From assembly GCA_015207195.1 (NCBI GenBank), contig JADEXJ010000039.1, positions 1 to 42,925 on the forward strand: 42,925 bases of DNA, in the 5' to 3' direction. Below the pieces are notes generated by a model that did no database searches, had not been told where the DNA came from, and worked only from the letters and a program-made list of their open reading frames with translations. Both the position numbers and the translations under genes were made by a program. The stretch's first letter is position 1; each line of letters starts with the position of its first letter. This document shows, piece after piece, positions 23,998 through 31,434 of the stretch. The stretch is from Pleurocapsales cyanobacterium LEGE 10410 (GTDB taxonomy: Bacteria > Cyanobacteriota > Cyanobacteriia > Cyanobacteriales > Xenococcaceae).

Positions 23998-24099
23998 TTA
24001 AAGTTTGATACGTATTTAAAACCCAACTAATCTTATAAATTTAAGCAAATCAAAACTGACTTGTTTCCCAAGTTATAAATAGTAGATATAAACAAAAAA

Positions 24100-24573
24100 A
24101 TGTTTGCAAAAATAAGCCAAGATAAAATTATTTACAAAGATACTAACAGCGAAGAAAGACGAAAGTTTCTTGAAAATCAATTATTTGAATTTAATCAAGC
24201 TCAATCGAAACAAATAGTTGAATGTGATCGCCTGCAAACCGATCCGCCTACTTTTATCGAAATCTATGCAGAAATAGAACCAGAAAAATTAATTGGTGGT
24301 TTAGTTAGCTATGTCGATTGGGGACGCTGGCTATATATAGATGCAATTTGGATTGATGCCAACTATAGAAAACAAGGAATAGGACAATATTTAATTGCGT
24401 GTGCCGAACAAAAAGCTATTAGAAAAGGTATTAAAAGAGCCAGGCTTTATACATTTGATTTTCAAGCATTATCTTTTTATAAAAAGCTTGGCTATACAGT
24501 TTATGGAGAACTTGAAGACTTTCCCAAAGGACATACAGCCTACTATCTCAAAAAAGTTTTAGTCGATAGTTAA
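24100..24573 (+). CDS. GNAT-family N-acetyltransferase
   Basis: The 157-residue GNAT enzyme has the acetyl-CoA motif YRKQGIGQYLIACAEQKAI (about 95-113), preceded by the strand WLYIDAIWID, and ends with LYTFDFQALSFYKKLGYTVY and GHTAYYLKK. This set of motifs belongs to a common bacterial GNAT branch of unknown substrate. It lies between the metallo-beta-lactamase-fold gene and the second DoxX gene on the same strand, 102 bases after the former. In the context of a pump operon, it might modify small amines, but that is not shown by sequence. Confidence 0.85.
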   Translation: MFAKISQDKIIYKDTNSEERRKFLENQLFEFNQAQSKQIVECDRLQTDPPTFIEIYAEIEPEKLIGGLVSYVDWGRWLYIDAIWIDANYRKQGIGQYLIACAEQKAIRKGIKRARLYTFDFQALSFYKKLGYTVYGELEDFPKGHTAYYLKKVLVDS

Positions 24574-24646
24574 AAAAGTAAGACAGCAAATAATTGTTGT
24601 TTATCAAAAACAAATTACACCTTATAAATCAGGAGTTAAGCACCAA

Positions 24647-25060
24647 ATGAAATATCTTCCTTTAGCTGCCCGCATTTGCCTTTGTATCATTTTTATTAAC
24701 TCAGGAATTGGTAAAATATTTGGTTTTGCTGGTACTGCCGAAATGATGGCTGGTCAAGGCTTACCCATCCCCCAAGTTCTATTAATCTTTACGATCGCTT
24801 TCCAACTACTCGGCGGACTTTCTTTACTCTTTGGTTATAAAGTTAAACTCGGTTCTTTGTTGTTAATACTATTTTTAATTCCTGCAACCTTAGTATTTCA
24901 CAACCCTATTGCCAACCCCGATGAACTAAACAATTTTCTCAAAAACCTTGGTTTAATCGGTGGATTATTAATGGTCATTTATGCAGGTGCGGGTGCATTG
25001 AGTATTGATGCTTCTACGGAGAAAACACAACGCCGAGAAGAAGTAACAACCAATTATTAA
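24647..25060 (+). CDS. DoxX-family membrane protein 2
   Basis: A 137-residue DoxX protein with four hydrophobic helices: LAARICLCIIFINSGIGKIF (first helix with the family pattern), QVLLIFTIAFQLLGGLSLLFG, and LGSLLLILFLIPATLVFHNP, the last including the H-N motif typical of the DoxX/SURF4-like branch. It ends with a charged tail. It differs clearly from the first DoxX (22444-22911), so the two are not a recent duplication. AGGAG lies upstream of the ATG. It ends 97 bases before the RND permease, with a heptamer array in the gap. Confidence 0.88.
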   Translation: MKYLPLAARICLCIIFINSGIGKIFGFAGTAEMMAGQGLPIPQVLLIFTIAFQLLGGLSLLFGYKVKLGSLLLILFLIPATLVFHNPIANPDELNNFLKNLGLIGGLLMVIYAGAGALSIDASTEKTQRREEVTTNY

Positions 25061-25104
25061 TTATTTATAGATACCTACCAAAAAATCATCTGCGTTCATC
25101 TGTG

Positions 25105-25153
25105 GACTAACCACTAACCACTAACCATTAACCATTAACCATTAACCATTAAC
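25105..25153. repeat. Heptanucleotide array CATTAAC/CACTAAC, 7 units
   Basis: Seven 7-base units end four bases before the start codon of the RND permease. The array therefore occupies the position where a ribosome-binding site would be expected; no Shine-Dalgarno sequence is seen. Confidence 0.85.
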
Positions 25154-25157
25154 AAAA

Positions 25158-28100
25158 ATGAGCTTAATCAGAACTGCCGTTCGCTGGCGACACGGTACGG
25201 GAGTGTTATTTTGCCTTCTTGCACTATTCGGCATCCTAGCACTATTCCAATTACCCCTAGAACTCCAACCAGGAGGCGATCGCCCTGAAATAAGTATTTC
25301 TACTCCCTATCTAGGGGCTTCTCCCGCCGAAGTAGAGGATTTAGTAACTCGTCCCATTGAAGAAAGACTCGAAGAGGTGCAGGGAGTACAAGAAATTACC
25401 AGTAGCAGCAGTTCGGGAATTAGCACCATCAATGTTGAGTTTGACTGGAATAGCGATATCGATCGCTCTTTGGTCGATGTTCTCAATAAATTACAGCAGG
25501 TTGAAGCATTACCTACCGAAGCCGATGAATCGGATGTAGAAGTAGTCAGCGGTAGCAGCGATCCGATGATGTGGGTCATTTTAACCCCAAAAGAAGGTTT
25601 TACTCCCGATGATAATCATTACAGAGATTTAGTCGATGATGTAGTTATTCCTCGCTTCCGTCAGGTACAGGGGGTGGGACAGTTTTTGGTTTCTGGCGGT
25701 AGAGAAAGGGAAGTAGAAGTAATTGTCGATCCCAAAGCCTTGAGCGATCGCAATCTGTCCATTGGCGATGTGGCTGCTACCCTGCGTAACAACAACCGAG
25801 ATATACGCGGTGGTCCTTTGGTATTGGGTAGAAGGGAATATCGAGTTAGGACTGTCAGCCGTATTCAGGATGTGGAACAGTTAGAAGGATTCGTACTGCG
25901 TCGAGATGAGTCGGGAACGGTTTATTTAGGAGATGTGGCTCAAGCACGCATAGGTCGTGCCATCCAAGATCGAGCCTTGATTAGAAATAACGAACCCGCC
26001 GTAGCTACAGGGATTATTCGCCAGGTTGGGGGCAACGTACCCGAAATCTCGGCAGGAATTAGAGAAGCCTTAGTAGAATTAGAAGCCAGATTCGATCGCG
26101 AGGGAGAAGGGATTACTTTTGATATTCCCTATGATGAAAATGACTATATCGATCAGTCGATTTCTTTTGTTCAAAGTAACTTGATTATCGGTGCAATTTT
26201 AGCTGCCTTAGTATTATTACTATTCCTCGGTTCATTAAGAACGGTGGGGGTAATTGCGATCGCCATTCCCACTACTTTGATTACCGTCTTTATTGTTTTC
26301 TTCCTATTGGGTCGCACCCTGAATGTCATTAGTTTGGCGGGGTTAGCCTTTGCTGTAGGGATGGTAGTAGATAATGCCATTGTAGTGTTAGAAAACGTTT
26401 TCACCCATATGCAGCAGGGAAAAACACCGATGAAAGCTGCGATCGACGGAACGCAAGAAGTAGGCGGTGCGATGTTGGCTTCTACTTTAACTACCGTGGC
26501 GGTATTTGCACCAATCGTTTTAGTTACGGGGGAAGCGGGACAACTATTCTTTGATATTGGTGTGGCACTTTCGGCTTCCGTATTATTTTCCCTGTTTGCA
26601 GCCTTGACCCTAATTCCCATGCTAGCGGGACTGTTTCTCAAGCGAACTGAAGCAGATGGAATGTTGGAGGGAAGAGGAGAATATCGGGGAGGGAATTGGT
26701 TAGAACGGGCTGTTTACAAAACTTCTGGGATATTTCGCCACTTTCAAAGTAAATTAGAGCAATTTTTACTTAAAACCGTCCGTTGGTCTTTAGGACGGGG
26801 CAAGCTCAAACGCCGTCTAATAGTTTTAGCACTACCTATTGTTCTCCTATTTACTAGTTTCCAACTCTTACCTCCCGCCGACTATTTACCCGAAGGAAAT
26901 CGTAACCTCATCCTTTGGTTAGCCGAACCCTTCCCAGGTACGAGTATTCCCGAAGCGGTGGAACTATCTCAAGCACCGAGAGACTTTATCAGCCAACAAC
27001 CAGAAATCATGCGTACTCTTTACGTACATCGTTCTGGTTTTAGAGCCGTTCTTGGTTTTGTCGAACCAGAATTAGCTACAGGTAATAATTTAGATTCTTT
27101 AGTCAACCGCCTCAGACAAGCAGGGGCAGATTTTCCTGGTTATCGCTTTCTCGTACCCATACGTTCTTCTATTTTCCAAGATCCAGGTAAAGAATTTGAG
27201 GTACAAATTATCGGCGAAGATTTAGCAGAGTTAGAACGGCTACAGCAACAAATAACCCCACAGATAAGAGAATTAGAGGGAATTCAAAATGTTCGTGCCG
27301 ATTTTGTTACGGGTGCGCCAGAATTACAGGTTATCCCCAACCGCGAACGTCTGGCTGAAGCAGGATTATCTGAAGGTGAAGTAGGAGAAATGGTACAGGC
27401 TGCTTTAGGTGGTTTGCGCGCTTCCGAATTTGTCGATGGTAAGCGCGAGTTAAATGTCTCTGTCGAGTTACGAGACACCTTTGTCGAAACCCCCGAACAA
27501 CTGCGCCAACTAGCTATTTATAATGGTTCTGGTCAACGAGTACAGCTATCTGATGTGGCTCAAGTATTGGAAACTACAGGTGCAGATACGATCAACCACG
27601 TCGATTTAGAAAGATCGATTACCCTAACTGCTAGCGTATCTAGCGAAGCTCCTTTAGGTGCATTAATCGATCGCACCGAACAAGAAATCCTCGCACCCCT
27701 ACGTCAAGAATTACCCGCAGGTTTCCGCGTCGAATTAGCAGGATCGGCAGACGTTTTAGCCGAAACTCTATTACAGTTAGGTGCAACTTTCTTATTGTCT
27801 TTAGTAATCACCTATTTACTCCTGGTTGCTCTCTATCGCTCCTTTATCTATCCCCTGTTAATTATGGCAACCGTACCGATGGGGATGACAGGCGCGTTAC
27901 TTTCTCTAGTAATTGCTAACGCTATTCCTGGCGTGGTTATCCCCTTAGATATGATTACGGGGTTGGGTTTTGTAATTTTAACTGGAGTAGTAGTCAACAA
28001 CGCCATTCTACTAGTAGATCGCGCTTTACAACTTCAAGACGAAGGTATGGAATACGATGCTTCACTCTATTATGCCGTAGGCGATCGCTTGCGTCCCATT

Positions 28101-28343
28101 TTTATGTCAGCAGGAACGAGCGTACTCGGTATGTTACCCCTAGCGGTACTTCCAGGTAAAGGCGCAGAACTCTATCAAGGTTTGGGCATTGCTCTTACAG
28201 GCGGTTTGGCTCTCTCTACTTTCTTAACTCCGACGGTAATTCCCGCTTTGATGGGATTATTACAGGATGTTCAACCTAGAAGGAGTCAGCAAGAGCAAGA
28301 GCCTCAAGATGAATCTAGAGAATTAGTCAAAGATAAAAGTTGA
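25158..28343 (+). CDS. RND-family efflux permease (HAE1-type)
   Basis: The 1061-residue inner-membrane pump is full length, with two homologous halves of six helices and a large periplasmic loop each. Signatures: the first helix followed by QPGGDRPEISISTPYLGASP; AEVEDLVTRPIEE; in helix 4, GMVVDNAIVVLEN, with the proton-relay Asp; and in the second half, LTGVVVNNAILLVDRAL. It probably pumps hydrophobic or amphiphilic compounds, with the adaptor at 20985 and an outer-membrane channel encoded elsewhere. Bases 28014-28100 (DRALQLQDEGMEYDASLYYA, then VGDRL) are the segment copied in degenerate form at the toxin-antitoxin module junctions downstream. The C-terminus is a charged tail. A heptamer array sits directly upstream of the ATG. 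Confidence 0.93.
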   Translation: MSLIRTAVRWRHGTGVLFCLLALFGILALFQLPLELQPGGDRPEISISTPYLGASPAEVEDLVTRPIEERLEEVQGVQEITSSSSSGISTINVEFDWNSDIDRSLVDVLNKLQQVEALPTEADESDVEVVSGSSDPMMWVILTPKEGFTPDDNHYRDLVDDVVIPRFRQVQGVGQFLVSGGREREVEVIVDPKALSDRNLSIGDVAATLRNNNRDIRGGPLVLGRREYRVRTVSRIQDVEQLEGFVLRRDESGTVYLGDVAQARIGRAIQDRALIRNNEPAVATGIIRQVGGNVPEISAGIREALVELEARFDREGEGITFDIPYDENDYIDQSISFVQSNLIIGAILAALVLLLFLGSLRTVGVIAIAIPTTLITVFIVFFLLGRTLNVISLAGLAFAVGMVVDNAIVVLENVFTHMQQGKTPMKAAIDGTQEVGGAMLASTLTTVAVFAPIVLVTGEAGQLFFDIGVALSASVLFSLFAALTLIPMLAGLFLKRTEADGMLEGRGEYRGGNWLERAVYKTSGIFRHFQSKLEQFLLKTVRWSLGRGKLKRRLIVLALPIVLLFTSFQLLPPADYLPEGNRNLILWLAEPFPGTSIPEAVELSQAPRDFISQQPEIMRTLYVHRSGFRAVLGFVEPELATGNNLDSLVNRLRQAGADFPGYRFLVPIRSSIFQDPGKEFEVQIIGEDLAELERLQQQITPQIRELEGIQNVRADFVTGAPELQVIPNRERLAEAGLSEGEVGEMVQAALGGLRASEFVDGKRELNVSVELRDTFVETPEQLRQLAIYNGSGQRVQLSDVAQVLETTGADTINHVDLERSITLTASVSSEAPLGALIDRTEQEILAPLRQELPAGFRVELAGSADVLAETLLQLGATFLLSLVITYLLLVALYRSFIYPLLIMATVPMGMTGALLSLVIANAIPGVVIPLDMITGLGFVILTGVVVNNAILLVDRALQLQDEGMEYDASLYYAVGDRLRPIFMSAGTSVLGMLPLAVLPGKGAELYQGLGIALTGGLALSTFLTPTVIPALMGLLQDVQPRRSQQEQEPQDESRELVKDKS

Positions 28344-28401
28344 TAAAACAGTTGCTCAATAAGCTGTAATGTCTGTCTGATGGGTGTAAACTCTATCTAC
28401 C

Positions 28402-29127
28402 TTACATGGCTTCGTTAGTATATTCAAACCTTGATATAGAAACAAATTGACTATGCGGGTCATGTTCTATTGTCCCTGAACCATCAATAATAAGGTTGGC
28501 GACTTTATATGGTTCTTCAGCCTTTATGTATCTTTGTTCTTGTGGCATCCAAATCTTCTCCCACATTTCACGAGGATCTTCTCCTTTACGCACAACTGCT
28601 TCATCCTCGGCAACAATTACCTCATCACGAGCAACACCTCTTGTAAGGCGAATGTCATATGGACATTGCACCCAAATTCGGAAATCGTAAAGATGGGAGA
28701 GTTCTTGGCGAGTTGAGTAAATTCCTTCCACAATAACTATTCCACCAGTAGGAACGGTACGAAATTCATTGAGAGTGTCAAAATTCCAGTCATACTTTTG
28801 ATAGAATCCTTCGCAATTTTGGCTTATAGGTTTAAGTACCTGCTTGTAAATCCGTTTCCAATCGTATTGCTCGCCATAAGTTTCTAAAACACTATCATTG
28901 GATGGTCTAGAGTCTGAAGGGAAGTAGAAATCATCCATCTCTACAATGGTAATATTGGTACATATTTGAGCTAGTGAGTGAGCAAATGTACTCTTTCCTG
29001 AAGCTCCACACCCATCCACACCAACTATAAGACTGGACTGTTTTCTGGGAAATGAATTAAATTCATTTAGCAAATAGTCAAGATGTAAAACTCTTGGTTC
29101 TGATTTCTGATAATTTGCCTTAATCAT
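28402..29127 (-). CDS. Uridine kinase-like P-loop kinase
   Basis: The 241-residue protein has a Walker A motif GVDGCGASGKST (residues 36-47), EMDDFYFPS (the substrate-binding DDFY segment of uridine and phosphoribulokinase-type enzymes) and VIVEGIYSTRQE. An Arg-rich lid follows (DIRLTRGVARDE, EDPREMWEKIWMPQEQRY). It belongs to the uridine kinase/panthothenate kinase-like P-loop group, which phosphorylates nucleosides or similar hydroxyl substrates using ATP; the exact substrate is not certain. It converges on the RND permease gene, 58 bases apart. The first junction repeat of the toxin-antitoxin island begins just upstream of its start. Confidence 0.85.
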   Translation of the reverse strand: MIKANYQKSEPRVLHLDYLLNEFNSFPRKQSSLIVGVDGCGASGKSTFAHSLAQICTNITIVEMDDFYFPSDSRPSNDSVLETYGEQYDWKRIYKQVLKPISQNCEGFYQKYDWNFDTLNEFRTVPTGGIVIVEGIYSTRQELSHLYDFRIWVQCPYDIRLTRGVARDEVIVAEDEAVVRKGEDPREMWEKIWMPQEQRYIKAEEPYKVANLIIDGSGTIEHDPHSQFVSISRFEYTNEAM

Positions 29128-29137
29128 TAGTAATTTA

Positions 29138-29215
29138 GAGATGAAATACGATGCTTTTTTCTATTATGCAGATTTGCGATCGCTGTTTCTTGATTATGCG
29201 GTAAAGTGCGATCGC
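29138..29215 (+). repeat. Junction repeat R2 (whole unit): kinase | hicBA
   Basis: The first half reads ATGAAATACGATGC, then TCTATTATGC, matching RND permease DNA at 28049-28075. The second half is GCGATCGCTGTTTCTTGATTATGCGGTAAAGTGCGATCGC (seen in pieces: GCGATCGCTGTTTCTTGATT and ATGCGGTAAAGTGCGATCGC). This is the most complete unit of the family. A HIP1-like palindrome (GCGAAGCTAGCCGTAGGC) follows directly. Confidence 0.8.
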
Positions 29216-29255
29216 GAAGCTAGCCGTAGGCATCGCTCTTTTTAAAGTTCAAATT

Positions 29256-29474
29256 CTAAGCAATCTGTAACGTATTAGGTTCGGGAATAGATTCCCCTTC
29301 TGTAGCCCACGCTTCTAAGTACATTTCAATTACTTCTTCTCCATTACGGATTGCTTCTTCGCGAGTTTTACCATGAGTACAAGGCATAATAACGCGATCG
29401 CTAAATTCTGGTATCGTGACTAAAAAAAGTCGATCTTCCTCACTCCATTGCAAGATCATACTGTATTGGTTCAT
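29256..29474 (-). CDS. hicB: HicB-family antitoxin
   Basis: The 72-residue protein has the HicB partial RNase H-like fold: MNQYSMILQWSEEDRLFLVT is the first strand pair, IPEFSDRVIMPCTHGKTREE the second, and the EAIRNGEEVIEMYLEAWATE helix ends in EGESIPEPN. This matches the short HicB/DUF1902-like antitoxins. It neutralises the HicA mRNA interferase encoded just upstream (15 bases between the two genes). No DNA-binding domain is appended, so autoregulation by this protein alone is doubtful. Junction repeat R2 lies downstream of its stop. Confidence 0.88.
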   Translation of the reverse strand: MNQYSMILQWSEEDRLFLVTIPEFSDRVIMPCTHGKTREEAIRNGEEVIEMYLEAWATEGESIPEPNTLQIA

Positions 29475-29489
29475 AAAATTTTCTTTACC

Positions 29490-29693
29490 TTAATCTTCCA
29501 ATTCAATCAATAACTTAGATAGCTGCTTCTCTAAGTATAGTGGTACATCATCTCCGTTTTTACCTGAAACTGTTAGTGTTTTCTTGAGTAAGGGATGTCG
29601 CCAGCGTTCGTGACTACCTTTTCCGCGCTTAGATAAATAAACAAATCCTTCACGGGCAATTTGAGCTTTTAATTCTCGAATCTTTCTGGGCAT
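29490..29693 (-). CDS. hicA: HicA-family mRNA interferase toxin
   Basis: The 67-residue protein starts at ATG 29693 (MPRKIRELKAQI); an in-frame TTG 17 codons upstream would reach into a junction repeat. The double-stranded RNA-binding-like fold and active site are intact: REGFVYLSKRGKGSHERWRH contains the GSH signature with His28, the catalytic residue of HicA enzymes that cleave mRNA. Order hicA-hicB on one strand is common. Junction repeat R3 lies just upstream of the start, so the hicA promoter lies in or near the repeat. Confidence 0.9.
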   Translation of the reverse strand: MPRKIRELKAQIAREGFVYLSKRGKGSHERWRHPLLKKTLTVSGKNGDDVPLYLEKQLSKLLIELED

Positions 29694-29742
29694 ATACTTC
29701 AATTTGTCTATCAACCCAATTATATTAGTGACTCGCTTGAAC

Positions 29743-29783
29743 AAGATCGCTTTTTTTTTGATTATGTATTGAAATGCGATCGC
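29743..29783 (+). repeat. Junction repeat R3 (second half): hicA | fragment
   Basis: AGATCGC, a T run, TTGATTATGTATTGAAAT and GCGATCGC: the second half of the junction repeat, in the same orientation as R2. It lies between the 5' end of hicA and a gene fragment. Confidence 0.7.
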
Positions 29784-29888
29784 TCTTACTTAACAAACTC
29801 AGTCTTCAAAAAATGGCAAAACGATCCAGAAATTGATGCTATCTTTGCAGAAATAGATCGAGAGCGTCATAGCGATCGCCGTTTCTAA
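29778..29888 (+). other. Small open frame, possible antitoxin fragment
   Basis: An open frame without a good start encodes SYLTNSVFKKWQNDPEIDAI followed by FAEIDRERHSDRRF and a stop. Its first and last residues are read from the flanking junction repeats (DR and SDRRF). The pattern FxxWxNDPExDxxFAEI resembles the tail of small antitoxins, but I cannot place it. It may be what is left of another toxin-antitoxin module between repeats R3 and R4. Confidence 0.35.
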
Positions 29889-29912
29889 AATCATGGGGTT
29901 AAGTGCGATCGC
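29872..29912 (+). repeat. Junction repeat R4 (second half, degenerate): fragment | HicB-like
   Basis: GCGATCGC, then CGTTTCTAAAATCATGGGGT, then TAAGTGCGATCGC. Same layout as the second half of R2, R3 and R7: two HIP1 octamers about 25 bases apart, with a TTNNTGATTATG-related core (here AAAATCATGGGG). Same orientation. Confidence 0.6.
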
Positions 29913-29935
29913 GTTAATTGATATCTTCCCTATCA

Positions 29936-30100
29936 TCAAGCATTTTTAGGAATTGTACCATCAGTTAAATCTTGATAAATATCGAGTAAGTTCTCTTTTA
30001 ACTCTGCTTCAGTTTCTCCTTGAGTCCAATAGTCAGGATAGTCTTCTAGATAACCTAACCACATATCATCGTCTTGCCAGTAAACATACTTTTTCTTCAT
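29936..30100 (-). CDS. Short HicB-like antitoxin, orphan
   Basis: This gene encodes only 54 residues: MKKKYVYWQDDDMWLGYLED, then YPDYWTQGETEAELKENLLD, then IYQDLTDGTIPKNA. It matches the short HicB-like antitoxins common in cyanobacteria (strand, MWLGYLxDYPDYWTQGE, helix LKENLxDIYxDL). The start ATG at 30100 is the only one available. No HicA-like gene lies on either side: downstream is repeat R4 and upstream repeat R5. It may have lost its toxin or protect against a HicA elsewhere. Confidence 0.8.
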   Translation of the reverse strand: MKKKYVYWQDDDMWLGYLEDYPDYWTQGETEAELKENLLDIYQDLTDGTIPKNA

Positions 30101-30164
30101 TGCTCAATATACTGTAAATCTCACCGATCTCATTTTAACTTTGTTTATCTATAGATACAGTTTT

Positions 30165-30260
30165 CAATCGCGCCTTACAACTCCAAGCAGAAGGAATAGA
30201 ATACGATGCTTCTCTTTATTGTGCCGTAGGCGATCGCTTTTTTGATTGTATGGTGGAATC
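30165..30260 (+). repeat. Junction repeat R5 (near-whole): HicB-like | DUF433 pair
   Basis: The first 75 bases align without gaps to RND permease DNA (28016-28090) with about 64 matches by hand count. The reading frame is kept: it translates as NRALQLQAEGIEYDASLYCA, then VGDRFFDCMVE, against DRALQLQDEGMEYDASLYYA in the pump. GCGATCGCTTTTTTGATTGT follows as the start of the second half; the closing octamer is lost. Confidence 0.85.
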
Positions 30261-30342
30261 TCGTCGAGCAAACCTGTCAAATTATGAATAAGATTGCTAC
30301 AGTTAAAAGCAAAATAGAAAAACAAATCAGTAAAAACCAGTT

Positions 30343-30663
30343 ATGCCAGTTGTAGCTGCTAAATCATATATAGAGTATCGCAATGATACTTATTGGGTAG
30401 AAGGGACTCGGATTTCTCTTGACTCGATTGTTTATGCTTTTCAACAGGGATTATCTCCTGAAAGTATCGTCCAGTCTTTTCCTTTACTAACACTCGAACA
30501 AGTTTACGGTGCGATCGCTTTTTATTTAGCTAATCGTACTGAGATTGATGCTTATTTAGCAGCAGAAACCGAAGCATTTGAAACAATGCCCCAACCACTT
30601 CAAGAGAGCAATCCTACATTATACGAAAAGCTGATGAAAGCAAAGCAGCAAAAAGACGAGTAA
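30343..30663 (+). CDS. DUF433 antitoxin (pair 1)
   Basis: A 106-residue DUF433 protein, the usual antitoxin partner of DUF5615 PIN-like toxins. The winged-helix-like domain shows YIEYRNDTYWVEGTRISLDS (family: GxPxxxGTRIxxxxI), ESIVQSFPLLTLEQVYGAIA and FYLANRTEIDAYL, all as expected. A charged tail of about 25 residues follows, which would contact the toxin. The DUF5615 gene begins four bases after the stop. Repeat R5 lies about 80 bases upstream. Confidence 0.88.
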   Translation: MPVVAAKSYIEYRNDTYWVEGTRISLDSIVYAFQQGLSPESIVQSFPLLTLEQVYGAIAFYLANRTEIDAYLAAETEAFETMPQPLQESNPTLYEKLMKAKQQKDE

Positions 30664-30667
30664 AAAA

Positions 30668-30985
30668 GTGAAAATTCGTTATCAAGCTGATGCCGATCTC
30701 AATCAAAATATCGTATCGGGAGTAATACGAAGAGAACCAGCTATTGATTTTCAAACTGCACCTACTGCCAAACTAGAAGGGGTAAAAGATATAGAGGTGT
30801 TGTCAATTGCAGCACAACAAAAGCGAATTCTTATTAGTCACGATCGCAAGACAATGCCATCTGAATTTGCCCAGTTTATTATCGATAATCAAAGTTCGGG
30901 AGTGATTATCGAAACGATAATCTTGATTTGGGCTGTATCAAGTGCAGAAGAATGGATCGATCGCATTGCCAAGATACCTCTTTAA
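30668..30985 (+). CDS. DUF5615 PIN-like toxin (pair 1), internally shortened
   Basis: This gene starts with GTG and encodes 105 residues: KIRYQADADLNQNIVSGVIR, REPAIDFQTAPTAKLEGVKD, then ILISHDRKTMPSEFAQF and the C-terminal ILIWAVSSAEEWIDRI. The acidic residues of the PIN-like fold (DADLN, ISHDRKT) are present. Compared with the family from memory, the stretch between SSGVII and LILIW is about 14 residues too short; at that point the DNA has the perfect hairpin GATTATCG-AAA-CGATAATC. The product may be inactive. It follows the DUF433 gene directly and precedes repeat R6. Confidence 0.8.
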   Translation: MKIRYQADADLNQNIVSGVIRREPAIDFQTAPTAKLEGVKDIEVLSIAAQQKRILISHDRKTMPSEFAQFIIDNQSSGVIIETIILIWAVSSAEEWIDRIAKIPL

Positions 30986-31000
30986 TAGAAGAACTAGCGA

Positions 31001-31080
31001 GATCGCGCTCTATAACTCCAAGCAGAAGGAATTCAATGCGATGCTTCTCTCTATTATACTGAGTCGTGATCGCATTTTTA
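31001..31080 (+). repeat. Junction repeat R6 (first half plus): DUF433 pair 1 | pair 2
   Basis: GATCGCGCTCTATAACTCCA is followed by AGCAGAAGGAATTCAATGCG and ATGCTTCTCTCTATTATACT, then GTGATCGCATTTTTAT. It is the same RND-derived first half as R5, more degenerate, with the HIP1 octamer mutated. Same orientation. It lies 16 bases after the DUF5615 stop. Confidence 0.8.
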
Positions 31081-31152
31081 TCTGTTACCAATGTTCTTAA
31101 ATGCCAACCAAATAGCTAAAATTAAGGTCTAACCAGACAAAATTAATTAATT

Positions 31153-31434
31153 ATGGTTCAATCTACAGAACATCTTTATGTGGTGAGAGATGAAAATATT
31201 CTCAACGGTGAACCAATTATCAAGGGAACTCGCACACCTGTTAGGGCAATTGTCGAAACCTGGCGTATGGGAATTCCTCCAGAAGAAATTGTCAATGGCT
31301 TGCCACATTTAACGCTAGCACAGGTATTCAATGCCTTGAGTTATTACAGTGATTATCAAGATGAGATTAACGCTTATATCGAGCAAAATAGAATTCCCGA
31401 CGAGCTAATCGATCCTCTGGTACGAGATCTATGA
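31153..31434 (+). CDS. DUF433 antitoxin (pair 2)
   Basis: The 93-residue DUF433 protein has the classic domain: VRDENILNGEPIIKGTRTPV, then RAIVETWRMGIPPEEIVNGL, PHLTLAQVFNALSYYSDYQD and EINAYIEQN. It is a clear family match and closer to the consensus than pair 1. The last four bases overlap the start of the toxin gene (ATGA), a strong sign of translational coupling. Pairs 1 and 2 are too different to be a recent duplication. Confidence 0.92.
   Translation: MVQSTEHLYVVRDENILNGEPIIKGTRTPVRAIVETWRMGIPPEEIVNGLPHLTLAQVFNALSYYSDYQDEINAYIEQNRIPDELIDPLVRDL

Noticed and set aside
26171-26641. 156-codon minus-strand frame inside the RND permease gene
   Set aside because: Antisense shadow of a membrane-helix region; the plus-strand frame is a clear family match throughout.
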